Assembly: GCA_036723735.1 (NCBI GenBank)
Contig: DAIMGT010000085.1
Coordinates: forward strand, 1-13,772
Source of the DNA: UBA4656 sp002405525
GTDB lineage: Bacteria; Pseudomonadota; Gammaproteobacteria; Xanthomonadales; Ahniellaceae
Direction of reading: 5' to 3'
DNA: 13,772 bases
Part shown: positions 5,999-13,764 of the stretch, piece after piece
Numbering within the stretch: the stretch's first letter is position 1
How the letters are laid out: every line of letters begins with the position of its first letter
Notes under the pieces: model-generated
What the model was told of the DNA's origin: nothing
What the model saw: only the letters and a program-made list of their open reading frames with translations
Databases searched by the model: none
Translations under genes and position numbers: made by a program

Positions 5999-8900
5999 AT
6001 GACTGCTGCTTCGCTCGCCCGTCTGCGCCGCGTGCTGTGCGGCCTGCTCCTGTACGCGTGCGGCATGCCCATGGCGGCCGCCGCCGATGCCGCGCCGCCG
6101 GGCACGCTCACCGGCCAGTTCCTGGTCAGCTCGATCGGCGCGGCGAGCTACGACATCCAGCTCAGCGTGCCGCCCGGCACCAACGGCATGGAGCCGCAGC
6201 TCGGCGTGCAGTACAACAACTTGCAGGCCGACGGCGTGCTCGGACTGGGCTTCAGCCTCACCGGGCTGTCGTCGATCGAGCGTTGCGCCGCGACGCTGCC
6301 GCTCGACGGTTACATCGGAACGGTGAGCTTCGATGCACAGGACCGTTTCTGCCTCGACGGCACGCGCCTGATCCTGGTCGGCGGCGGCATCTACGGCGGC
6401 GAAGGCACGCGCTACCACACCGAGAGCGAAAGCTGGACCGAAGTGGTGGCGCAGCAGCGATGCGGCAGCGGGCCGTGTTCGCTGGTGGCGCGCAACAAGG
6501 ACGGCTGGACGCTGGAATTCGGCACCACGCCGCAATCGCGCATGCTGGTGCCGGGCAAGAACGACGTGATCTCGTGGCAGATCGCGCGCATCGTCGATCT
6601 CAATGGCAACACGGTCGAGGTCGACTATGCGGCGCAGCCCGGCGATCTCGAGAACATGCCGAGCGCAATCCGCTACACCATCAATACCGGCGCCGGTCTC
6701 GCGGCGCAGCGCGCGGTGCGTTTCGACTACGAGCCGCAGCCGCAGGCAATACCCAAATACGAAGGCGGCGCGCGCTTCCTCGCCGCGCGCCGCATGCGCG
6801 CGATCCGCACCGAAGTCGACGGCAGCGAAGTGCTGCGCTACGCGTTCGGCTATGCCCAGAGCGCCAACAGCGGCCGCAGCCTGCTGCAATCGATAACCAC
6901 CTGCGCCGCCAATGGCGACTGCCTGCCGCCCACGCGCTTCGAATGGCAGGACACGCGCAACGCCGTCATCACCCCGAACGGCAACGCCAGCGGCGAGTTG
7001 ATCCGCGGCTGGTGCAAGGCCGGCGACGCCACCAGCGTCGACTTCAACGGCGACGGCCGTCCCGACCTGCTGTGCACGCGCGAGCAGGCCGCGTTCGCGC
7101 AATTGTCGACCGGAACCGGCCTGAAACCCGCCACGAACCAGGCCGAGGGGCGCCTGAATCTCCCGCAGAACTGGTGCCCGGGGGACGAGGCGCACATGCC
7201 CTGGGCCGATTTCAACGGCGATCAGAAAGCCGACCTGCTGTGCAGCACCGGCGATTCGAAACTGCGCGGCCTGCTCTCCACCGGTAGCGGCCTGGTCAGC
7301 CCGAACGGTCGTCCCGACGGTACGTTCACCGTGCCCAATGCCTGGTGCGAGGCCGCGCGGGGCTGCCGCACGCGCTGGTTGAACTTCGACGGCGACGGCC
7401 GTGCCGACGCCAGCTGCGACTGCGACGACGGCAGCCATCGCGTGCTGGTTTCCGATGGCCGCGATCTGCGCTCGCCGAACCAGAGTGCCGACGGCACCGT
7501 CGCCACCGGATTCTGTACCGCGCAGGACGCGCAGAGCTTCTGGTCCGACTTCAACGGCGACGGCCAGACCGATCTGCATTGCCGCGCCGGCTCGGTGCAA
7601 TCCGTGCTGGTGTCGGACGGCAAGCGGCTGCGCAGCCCGAACAGCTCCGCCAGCGGCATTCTCACCACCAACTGGTGCGGCGGCGACGCGCAGATCGCGA
7701 CCCTGGACTTCAACGGCGACGGGCTGCGCGATCTCTATTGCCGCCACGCAGCGGAAGGCCTGCACCAGGTGATGCTCTCGGGCGGCGACCGCGTCGCCAG
7801 CCCCAACAGGCGTGCCGACGGCACGGTGCGCAGCGGCTGGTGCGCGGCGGCACAGGGCGCGCCGGACGCCGGCGATTTCAATGCCGACGGCCTCGACGAC
7901 ATCGCCTGCGCCCAGAACGGCGGGCGCCAGTTGCTGATGATCTCGACCGGCAGCGAGTTGCGCCCGCCCGCCGGCGATCCGAACGGGTTGCTGCGCAGCG
8001 GCTGGTGCGCCAGTGCCGGCAGCGCAGTGCAGCTCACCGACTTCAATGGCGACGCGATGACCGACCTGTGGTGCGCCGACCGCGACACCGGCGTGCAGTC
8101 GGCGCTGGTGCACGAGGCGCCGTACCCCGACCTGGTCAATCGCATCCGCGACGGTCTCGGCGGTGCCTTCAACATCGACTACAAGCCGCTGACCGACGAC
8201 GCCGTATACACCCGCGGTGCGCCGGTGCAGTTCCCGCTGCTCGACGTGCGCACCCCCATCCATGTGGTCGCGGGCTACACGCAGGAAGACGGGCGCGGCG
8301 CGGCCTATCGCTACGCCTATCGTTACGAAGGCGCGCGCACTCACCTGTTGCTGCGCCGCTGGCTGGGTTTCGCCGCGGTACGCCGCACCACGCTTGCCGA
8401 CGGCCGCTACACCGTGACGGGCTACGTGCAGGACTATCCGGTGGTCGGCTTCATCGGCACCTCGCATCAGTATTCCGCCAACGGCACGCTGCTGACCTCG
8501 GCGCGCCTCACGCCCACGGTGCTCACGTCCTATCCGAACGTGAGCCAAGTGCTGCGCGGCAGCGAAACCTCGTCGACCTACACACGCGGCACAGCCGACT
8601 ACGTCTTCGAGCGCCGCTACGAGTACGACCAGTACGGCAATCCCGCGCTGATCTCGGATCTCGGCAATACCGCCGATCCGGGCGACGATCTGTTCGATTG
8701 CTGGACCTACGAGAACCGCACCGGCGCCGACTGGCGCATCGGCTACCTGCGGCTGCACAAGAGCGTACGCACCGCGCAAGCCTGCCGCGATTTCCTCGCG
8801 GCGCCGGCGCCGCAATGGAACGCCGACACCGATCTGCGCTTCGAGCGCACCGGCTACGACGCGCGCATGAACGTCACCGAACGCAGCGTCTACGACGACC

Positions 8901-11900
8901 GCAATGCGATCTGGCTGACCCAGGCCACCGACTACGACGCGCTCGGCAACACCGTCTCGCTGACCGACTGGGCCGGGAAGACCACGCGCATCGAAGCCGA
9001 CGCGCGCTTCCGCACCTTCACCGCCGCGGTGATCTCGCCCGATACCGGCGGCGGCAATCCGCTCACGGTGCGCTACACCCATGAACCGGCCTTCGGCAAC
9101 CAGCTCACCGAGACCGATCCGAACGGCAACACGCAGAAGCAGGTGTTCGACGGCCTCGGCCGTCTCACCGAGGAGTGGGGTCCCGATCCAGCCGCGGCCG
9201 ACGGCAAAGCGCGGGTGCGCCTCGCCACGCACCGCTACGACCGCGACAGCCGCGGCAACTTCATGGAGACGCGCGAGCGCCGCACCTGGAACGGCGCCGA
9301 CGCGGCCGACTGGCCTTACATCCGGGTCTACGTCGACGGCATGAACCGGCCGTTCCGTACTGACAAGACCGGCCCCGAAGGCATCGCCGTGGTCGTCACC
9401 GAACAGACCTACGACGCGCTGGCGCGGCCCTGGCGCACGTCGTATCCGCGCGCCGGCGACGAAGCGGCGACCTGGAGCACCACCTGGTACGACGTGATGG
9501 ACCGGCAGGTCCGGGTCGAACAAGGCGACGGCACGGTGCAGACTTTCGAGTATCTGCAGGGCGAGCTGCAGGTGCGTTCGACGATCGCCGCCGGCACGCC
9601 GGACGAACGCGTCGTCGTCAGCCACAACTCGGTGCGCGACACCTTGCTGCGCAGCATCGGCCGCAACGACGCCACGCTGCGCTACGAATACGACCCGATC
9701 CTGCAGACGCGCCGCGTCACCGGCGCGAACGGCGATGTCACCACGCTGGCCTACGACTCGGCCGGTCGCGTGGTGGAAAGCCGCAGTGCCGATACCGGCG
9801 CCAAGCACTTCGTCTACGGCACCGACGGGCGCTTGCACGAGAGCCGCGACGCGGTCGGCAACGTCGCGCGCTATCGCTACGACGCACTGGGGCGCGTCAC
9901 CGAGCGCAGCGCCGAGGGCGCGGCCGGCACGCGCCGCTACGTGTTCCACTACGACGCGCCGCAGACCGCCAACGGACGCGGCCAGCTCACTGGCGTCGAT
10001 GGTCCGGCCGCGCGCGAACAGTACAGCTATACACGCTACGGCCAGATCGCCGGCGAGCGGCTGGAGATCGACGGCAGCATCTTCCAGCAGCAGTCGAGTT
10101 ACGCGCCGGACGGCGAGCTGGCGTCGATGGTGTATCCGGACGGCGCCGTGCTCGAGATCGAGCGCGACGCGCAGGGCAACATCGTGCGCCAGCGCATGCG
10201 CGAGTCCGCCGCGGCCGAACCGCGGCTGATGGCCGAGTTTGGACCGTACAGCGCGCTTAACCAGCCGCGCGCCGCGCGCTACGGCAACGGCACGACGATG
10301 CAGTGGAGGTACTACCCCTATGCCGAGGCGCTGGCGCGGCCGCATACGGTCAGCGTGTCGGATGCCGGCGCACGCGAGCTGCAGCGCGACACGCTGTCGT
10401 GGAACGCCGCCGGCCAGGTCAGCGCGCGCACGTTGAAACGGCACGACCTCCCCGAGCTCGCGTTCCGCTACACCTACGACGCCATGGGCTGGCTGAAGCG
10501 CGCCGAAGGCGGACCGGCGGTATTCGCGTTCGAATACGACCAGGCCGGCAACGTCACGCTCAAGGACGGCGTGCGCTATCGCTATCGCAGCGATTCCAAC
10601 CAGCTCGAAGGCGGCGACGACGGCCTGCGTGTCGAACACGACGGCAACGGCAACGTCAGCCGCCTTTCCGGCGTGGATGCCGACTGGCGTTATGGCTACG
10701 ACAGCGAGAATGCGATGGCGCAGGTGACGCGCGACGGCGCTTCCGCGCAACAGGCCGACTACGATCACGACGGCCGCCGTCTCAAGCGCATCGATGCCGA
10801 TGGCACGGTGTCGCTCTACGTCTCGGGCGACTACGACGTCGTGATTCGCGAAGGCCGCAGCTTGCACACGCGCTACGTGCACGGGCCGCAGGGCCGCATC
10901 GCCGCATTCACCACCGACCGCAGCGAGACCGCGCATCGCGCCGCGGTCGACTGGAGCGGCATGCGGCGTTCCCTGGCGATGCTCGGCACCGGCCAGCCGC
11001 TGGCCCGCGGCGCGGCGCTGCTGGCGGCGTTGCCCTACGCCGCCGAGGCCATGGCGTGGCGCAGCACCCTGCCGTGGATGCTGTTCTGGGCGCTCTGGCT
11101 GTGCGCCGCCTTCGTCAGCCTGCGCCTCGCGCTGCGGCCGCGCCGGTACGAGGAGTCTCGCCGGGAGCACGTCTATCGCGCGCTGGCCCCCTGGGTGCTG
11201 GCGGTATTCCTGTTCGCGCAGGCGCCGGCCGCGGGCCACGCCGCGCTGGCGCCGGGGCAGGGACTGCCCACGGTCGGCGAGCGCTACTTCAGCAGCGATC
11301 ACCTGGGCAGCATCGGTGTCGTCACCGATGCGCAGGGAAGCGAATCCAGCCTGGTGGCCTACCTGCCGTTCGGCGCCATCGACGAGCCGGCCAGCAGCGG
11401 CCCGGACGACTTCCGCCCGAAGTTCGGAGGCAAGGAGCTCGACGCCGACAGCGGCCTGTACTACTTCGATGCGCGCTACCAGCATCCGGGACTCGGGCGC
11501 TTTCTGCAGCCGGATCCAGCGCTGCAGTTCTCCTCGCCCTATGCCTACGCCGGCAACGACCCGCTGCCGCTTGCCGACCCGGACGGCGAGGTGGCGTTCG
11601 CGGTGGTGGTCGCGGTGATGGCGGTGATCGGCGCCACGGTCGGGGCCTATTCCGGCGCGGCCTCGGTGAATCATTCGATGAACCCGGCGAACTGGGACTG
11701 GAGCGCCGGCTCGACCTACACGGGGCTGTTCGCGGGTGCGGCCATCGGCGCCGTGGGCGGCGCCGCCGGTCCGGTCGCAGCGGAAGCCGGTGTCGCGGTC
11801 GGCATCGTCGGCGAAGTGCTGATCGGTGCCGGCGAGAATGCCGCGTTCACCGCGCTCGGCGGCGGCAGCCCCAAGGAGATCATCGAATCGGCCCTGATCG

Positions 11901-12967
11901 GCGGCGTCACCGGCGGGCTCAGCGCCGGCATCGGCGCCGGCGTGAGCCGCGTCGCCTCGCGCGGCAGCCGCTTCGCGCAACGCGGCGAAGCCGCTCTGAT
12001 GGAAGAGACCTCGCTGAGCACGCGCAGCGCGCGGCGCAGCAGTGTCGATGCGCTGTCCGGCGAAGCCAGCGGCTTCGAGAATCGCACGCTGCGTTCGACC
12101 GAGTCCTCGTCTTCCGGCCGGCGCGCGCTCAGTCCGGCCGAGATCGACGACACCGGTTTCGGCGGCGAGTTTTCCTGCTTCAGCTTCGCCGCCGGCACGC
12201 CGATCGCGGCGGTCGAAGGTGCGCAGGCGGTCGAATCGATCCGCGCCGGCGCCCAGGTGTGGGCGCGCGATGACAGCGGCACGGTGGCGCCGTTCCGCGT
12301 CACCGCCGCCTTCGAGCGCGCGGCGCCGGCGCTGCTGCAGGTGAGCACTGGCGGCGGCGTACTGCGAACCACGCCGGAGCATCCGTTCTGGGTGCTGCCG
12401 GGCGAATGGGTAGCGGCCGGGAAGCTGGAAGCGGGGCAACAACTGCTGGCGCGCAATGGCGACGCGGTCGAGGTGCTCGGCGTGCATCCCCTGCCCGATG
12501 GCGGCAGCGTCTACAACTTCGAAGTGCAAGGCGCGCACACCTACTTCGCCGGCGATGACGAAGTGCTGGTGCACAATCCCGCGAAGTGTTCGCGCCGCCT
12601 CAAGGCCATGGGCCGCACGCCGGGCAAGAACAGCGCCACCGGCCGCAACGTCGAGGCCGCGATGAAGTCGAAGGGCTGGATCAAGAAGATAGGCAAGACC
12701 AAGTACGTTAAAGTGGTGATCACTAGCGGCGGCCCGCGCGTCTGGCGCAAGATCGACAGCACCATCCACATGGGCCACATCGTCGATGCCGTGGGCTGGT
12801 GGAACAAGACCGGCTACAAATACGGTGCGCGCGCCAAGCAGGTGCGAGCTTTCATGCTCGACGCGCTCAACTACGAGTTCGAGTACGGCCCGCTGAACTC
12901 GTCCAACGGGGCCAAGCTCGGGCAGACTTACCGCGCCCCCCTCGGCCACGTCGGACCCTGGCCATGA
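5999..12967 (+). CDS. SpvB/Rhs-family secreted polymorphic toxin with HINT and C-terminal nuclease-like domain
   Basis: 2322 residues from the ATG at 5999, with GGGAGA at 5988-5993. A longer frame from TTG at 5972 would bury the signal peptide. Residues 1-31 are a Sec-type signal (RLRRVLCGLLLYACG, then MAAAADA) with a weak lipobox LYAC at 18-21. Domains: SpvB-like N-terminus 35-320 (SYDIQLSVPPGTNGMEPQLG, GLGFSLTGLSSIERC); seven FG-GAP-like repeats 320-705; TcB/SpvB-like middle about 705-890; YD/Rhs repeats about 880-1680 (YRYDALGRVTERS); TM hairpin 1691-1745; Rhs core 1763-1862 (YFSSDHLGS, GLYYFDARYQHPGLGRFLQP, ending DPDGE at 1860); hydrophobic linker about 1865-1960; HINT 2060-2193; toxin 2194-2322. 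Rhs repeats in TcC/Rhs proteins form a hollow shell around the toxin, a property of the family. No VgrG- or PAAR-like region is present. The cognate immunity gene follows 25 bp downstream. Confidence 0.92.
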   Translation: MTAASLARLRRVLCGLLLYACGMPMAAAADAAPPGTLTGQFLVSSIGAASYDIQLSVPPGTNGMEPQLGVQYNNLQADGVLGLGFSLTGLSSIERCAATLPLDGYIGTVSFDAQDRFCLDGTRLILVGGGIYGGEGTRYHTESESWTEVVAQQRCGSGPCSLVARNKDGWTLEFGTTPQSRMLVPGKNDVISWQIARIVDLNGNTVEVDYAAQPGDLENMPSAIRYTINTGAGLAAQRAVRFDYEPQPQAIPKYEGGARFLAARRMRAIRTEVDGSEVLRYAFGYAQSANSGRSLLQSITTCAANGDCLPPTRFEWQDTRNAVITPNGNASGELIRGWCKAGDATSVDFNGDGRPDLLCTREQAAFAQLSTGTGLKPATNQAEGRLNLPQNWCPGDEAHMPWADFNGDQKADLLCSTGDSKLRGLLSTGSGLVSPNGRPDGTFTVPNAWCEAARGCRTRWLNFDGDGRADASCDCDDGSHRVLVSDGRDLRSPNQSADGTVATGFCTAQDAQSFWSDFNGDGQTDLHCRAGSVQSVLVSDGKRLRSPNSSASGILTTNWCGGDAQIATLDFNGDGLRDLYCRHAAEGLHQVMLSGGDRVASPNRRADGTVRSGWCAAAQGAPDAGDFNADGLDDIACAQNGGRQLLMISTGSELRPPAGDPNGLLRSGWCASAGSAVQLTDFNGDAMTDLWCADRDTGVQSALVHEAPYPDLVNRIRDGLGGAFNIDYKPLTDDAVYTRGAPVQFPLLDVRTPIHVVAGYTQEDGRGAAYRYAYRYEGARTHLLLRRWLGFAAVRRTTLADGRYTVTGYVQDYPVVGFIGTSHQYSANGTLLTSARLTPTVLTSYPNVSQVLRGSETSSTYTRGTADYVFERRYEYDQYGNPALISDLGNTADPGDDLFDCWTYENRTGADWRIGYLRLHKSVRTAQACRDFLAAPAPQWNADTDLRFERTGYDARMNVTERSVYDDRNAIWLTQATDYDALGNTVSLTDWAGKTTRIEADARFRTFTAAVISPDTGGGNPLTVRYTHEPAFGNQLTETDPNGNTQKQVFDGLGRLTEEWGPDPAAADGKARVRLATHRYDRDSRGNFMETRERRTWNGADAADWPYIRVYVDGMNRPFRTDKTGPEGIAVVVTEQTYDALARPWRTSYPRAGDEAATWSTTWYDVMDRQVRVEQGDGTVQTFEYLQGELQVRSTIAAGTPDERVVVSHNSVRDTLLRSIGRNDATLRYEYDPILQTRRVTGANGDVTTLAYDSAGRVVESRSADTGAKHFVYGTDGRLHESRDAVGNVARYRYDALGRVTERSAEGAAGTRRYVFHYDAPQTANGRGQLTGVDGPAAREQYSYTRYGQIAGERLEIDGSIFQQQSSYAPDGELASMVYPDGAVLEIERDAQGNIVRQRMRESAAAEPRLMAEFGPYSALNQPRAARYGNGTTMQWRYYPYAEALARPHTVSVSDAGARELQRDTLSWNAAGQVSARTLKRHDLPELAFRYTYDAMGWLKRAEGGPAVFAFEYDQAGNVTLKDGVRYRYRSDSNQLEGGDDGLRVEHDGNGNVSRLSGVDADWRYGYDSENAMAQVTRDGASAQQADYDHDGRRLKRIDADGTVSLYVSGDYDVVIREGRSLHTRYVHGPQGRIAAFTTDRSETAHRAAVDWSGMRRSLAMLGTGQPLARGAALLAALPYAAEAMAWRSTLPWMLFWALWLCAAFVSLRLALRPRRYEESRREHVYRALAPWVLAVFLFAQAPAAGHAALAPGQGLPTVGERYFSSDHLGSIGVVTDAQGSESSLVAYLPFGAIDEPASSGPDDFRPKFGGKELDADSGLYYFDARYQHPGLGRFLQPDPALQFSSPYAYAGNDPLPLADPDGEVAFAVVVAVMAVIGATVGAYSGAASVNHSMNPANWDWSAGSTYTGLFAGAAIGAVGGAAGPVAAEAGVAVGIVGEVLIGAGENAAFTALGGGSPKEIIESALIGGVTGGLSAGIGAGVSRVASRGSRFAQRGEAALMEETSLSTRSARRSSVDALSGEASGFENRTLRSTESSSSGRRALSPAEIDDTGFGGEFSCFSFAAGTPIAAVEGAQAVESIRAGAQVWARDDSGTVAPFRVTAAFERAAPALLQVSTGGGVLRTTPEHPFWVLPGEWVAAGKLEAGQQLLARNGDAVEVLGVHPLPDGGSVYNFEVQGAHTYFAGDDEVLVHNPAKCSRRLKAMGRTPGKNSATGRNVEAAMKSKGWIKKIGKTKYVKVVITSGGPRVWRKIDSTIHMGHIVDAVGWWNKTGYKYGARAKQVRAFMLDALNYEFEYGPLNSSNGAKLGQTYRAPLGHVGPWP
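6956..8113 (+). other. Seven FG-GAP/DFNGDG repeats, probable seven-bladed propeller
   Basis: Within the Rhs protein (residues about 320-705), DxNxDGxxD calcium-loop motifs start near residues 348, 404, 462, 517, 570, 626 and 681, a spacing of 53-58. Each unit reads roughly SPN..A.G....WC, then about 8-14 residues, then DFNGDG..DLxC. The Cys at the motif start (WC or FC) and the Cys after the loop recur in all seven units. FG-GAP repeats in integrin alpha chains build seven-bladed propellers; the disulphide role of the Cys pair is inference. Confidence 0.75.
11069..11233 (+). other. Two-helix membrane hairpin inside the Rhs protein
   Basis: Residues 1691-1712 (LPWMLFWALWLCAAFVSLRL and on) and 1728-1745 (ALAPWVLAVFLFAQAPAA) are strongly hydrophobic and flank RPRRYEESRREHVYR, which has six arginines. 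By the positive-inside rule this loop would be cytoplasmic, leaving the YD repeats and the Rhs core on the same, non-cytoplasmic side. The second helix ends in AAGHAAL, which resembles a signal-peptidase site. The hairpin sits exactly between the last YD repeat and the YFSSDHLGS start of the Rhs core. Confidence 0.7.
12176..12577 (+). other. HINT (pretoxin) self-cleavage domain
   Basis: Residues 2060-2193 of the Rhs protein. It opens with the nucleophile Cys2060 in CFSFAAGTPIAA, carries TPEHPFWV with His2128, and ends VYNFEVQGAHTYFAGDDEVL then VHN with His2192-Asn2193. This is the intein-like PT-HINT pattern found just before toxins in polymorphic toxin proteins. Known chemistry for such ends is Asn cyclisation and release of the C-terminal part, here starting at Pro2194. 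Confidence 0.85.
12578..12964 (+). other. C-terminal toxin domain, HNH/Endonuclease VII (GH-E)-like
   Basis: 129 residues (2194-2322), rich in Lys/Arg in the first half (CSRRLKAMGRTPGKNSATGR). The core is IHMGHIVDAVGWWNKTGY, with Gly2259-His2260, then VRAFMLDALNYEFEY, LNSSNGAKLGQTYRAP. A Gly-His pair followed about 30-45 residues later by NY.E and N.S motifs resembles HNH/ENDO VII superfamily toxins with conserved GH-E residues. Metal-dependent nuclease action on target DNA is therefore likely but unproven. Another uncharacterised toxin fold remains possible. Confidence 0.55.
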
Positions 12968-12992
12968 CGGGCGCGCCACCCGGAGTGCGCGT

Positions 12993-13430
12993 ATGAGCCT
13001 GGAACTTGATGACGACCTGCACGAACGCATCGTGCGCCACACTGACGCCGGCAACCGGCTGTGCGAGGAGGAAGGCGACCTGGCGGCGGCACTGGTCGAA
13101 TACGAAAAGGCGATGGCCTTGCTGCCAGCGCCGATCGAACGCTGGGAAGCGGCGACGTGGATCCTCACCGCGATCGGCGATTGCCAGTTCCTGCTCGGCC
13201 GGCACGAGCGCGCGCGCGACACCTTGTCGCGCGCGATGCACGCGCCCGGTGCACTCGGCAACGGCTTCATCCACCTGCGCCTGGGCCAGGCCCAGTTCGA
13301 ACTCGGCCGGCTCGACCGCGCGGCCGACGAACTGGCGCGCGCCTACATGGCCGACGGCAAGGAAATTTTCGAGAGCGAGGATCCGAGGTATTACGCCTTC
13401 CTGCGGACACGCATGCGCGGGCTCGAGTGA
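12993..13430 (+). CDS. TPR-type protein, probable cognate immunity protein
   Basis: 145 residues. The ATG at 12993 has GGAG at 12982-12985, and the gene starts 25 bp after the toxin stop, so the two are almost certainly co-transcribed. The protein has no signal peptide and contains about three helix pairs of TPR type: EGDLAAALVEYEKAMALLP (28-46), ILTAIGDCQFLLGRHERARD (57-76) and GFIHLRLGQAQFELGRLDRA (91-110). It ends AYMADGKEIFESEDPRYYAF near the C-terminus. I recall small TPR proteins of this pattern beside GH-E-like toxins, consistent with an immunity protein that binds and neutralises the toxin in the cytoplasm. That assignment rests on position and pattern, not on a search. It is acidic where the toxin domain is basic, which suits direct binding. 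Confidence 0.8.
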   Translation: MSLELDDDLHERIVRHTDAGNRLCEEEGDLAAALVEYEKAMALLPAPIERWEAATWILTAIGDCQFLLGRHERARDTLSRAMHAPGALGNGFIHLRLGQAQFELGRLDRAADELARAYMADGKEIFESEDPRYYAFLRTRMRGLE

Positions 13431-13557
13431 CGCAGGCGGCGGCCGTGATCAGGTGCGAAGCGCGGGCAACCGTGCGCGACAGAGAAATGCGGTGCCGTCG
13501 CCGGTCAGCTGGCTGTCAAGGTGAAGCCCATCGCGGGCCTGGCGTTGCAGCGCGAGG
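13431..13557. other. Convergent intergenic gap
   Basis: 127 bp between the immunity gene stop and the stop of the leftward fragment. I see only short, weak inverted repeats (GCCC-ATCGC-GGGC at about 13526-13538) with no T-run, and no convincing terminator, small gene or repeat. Confidence 0.5.
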
Positions 13558-13764
13558 CTACTCGAACCCGTCCTGAAACAGTACCGGCAGCTTGAACGAG
13601 ATGGCGTCGATATTCGCAAGCATACTGCCGCCATTCTCTGGGCCCAGGATTACGAGCACCTGGAAAGAAATCCGGCCGAGGTCTTCCACTCGCACCGCGT
13701 AGCTTCGATTTCCCCGCAAAGGGCTGACGTTTCCCCTGTTTCCTGCTGGAAATCCGTTGGCACA
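13558..13764 (-). pseudogene. 3' remnant of a coding region ending in FQDGFE
   Basis: On the - strand, the frame ending at the TAG 13558-13560 reads as real protein: SYAVRVEDLGRISFQVLVIL, then GPENGGSMLANIDAISFKLP, then VLFQDGFE. It has alternating beta-like hydrophobicity. An in-frame TGA at 13765-13767 blocks it near the window edge. The only plausible internal start is TTG at 13717-13719 with a poor ribosome site. It may be the tail of a larger gene interrupted by a frameshift or stop, or a short decayed relic. A tail ending in a GFE-type motif is something I associate with secreted proteins of Xanthomonadales-like bacteria, which is only a recollection. Function unknown. Confidence 0.4.

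Noticed and set aside
4505..13270. Stop-free 2921-residue frame on the - strand across the whole toxin gene.
   Set aside because: It lies antisense to well-supported Rhs, HINT and Gly-rich domains, its product is Arg/Ala/Gly/His-biased with no motif, and such shadows are expected in very GC-rich coding DNA.
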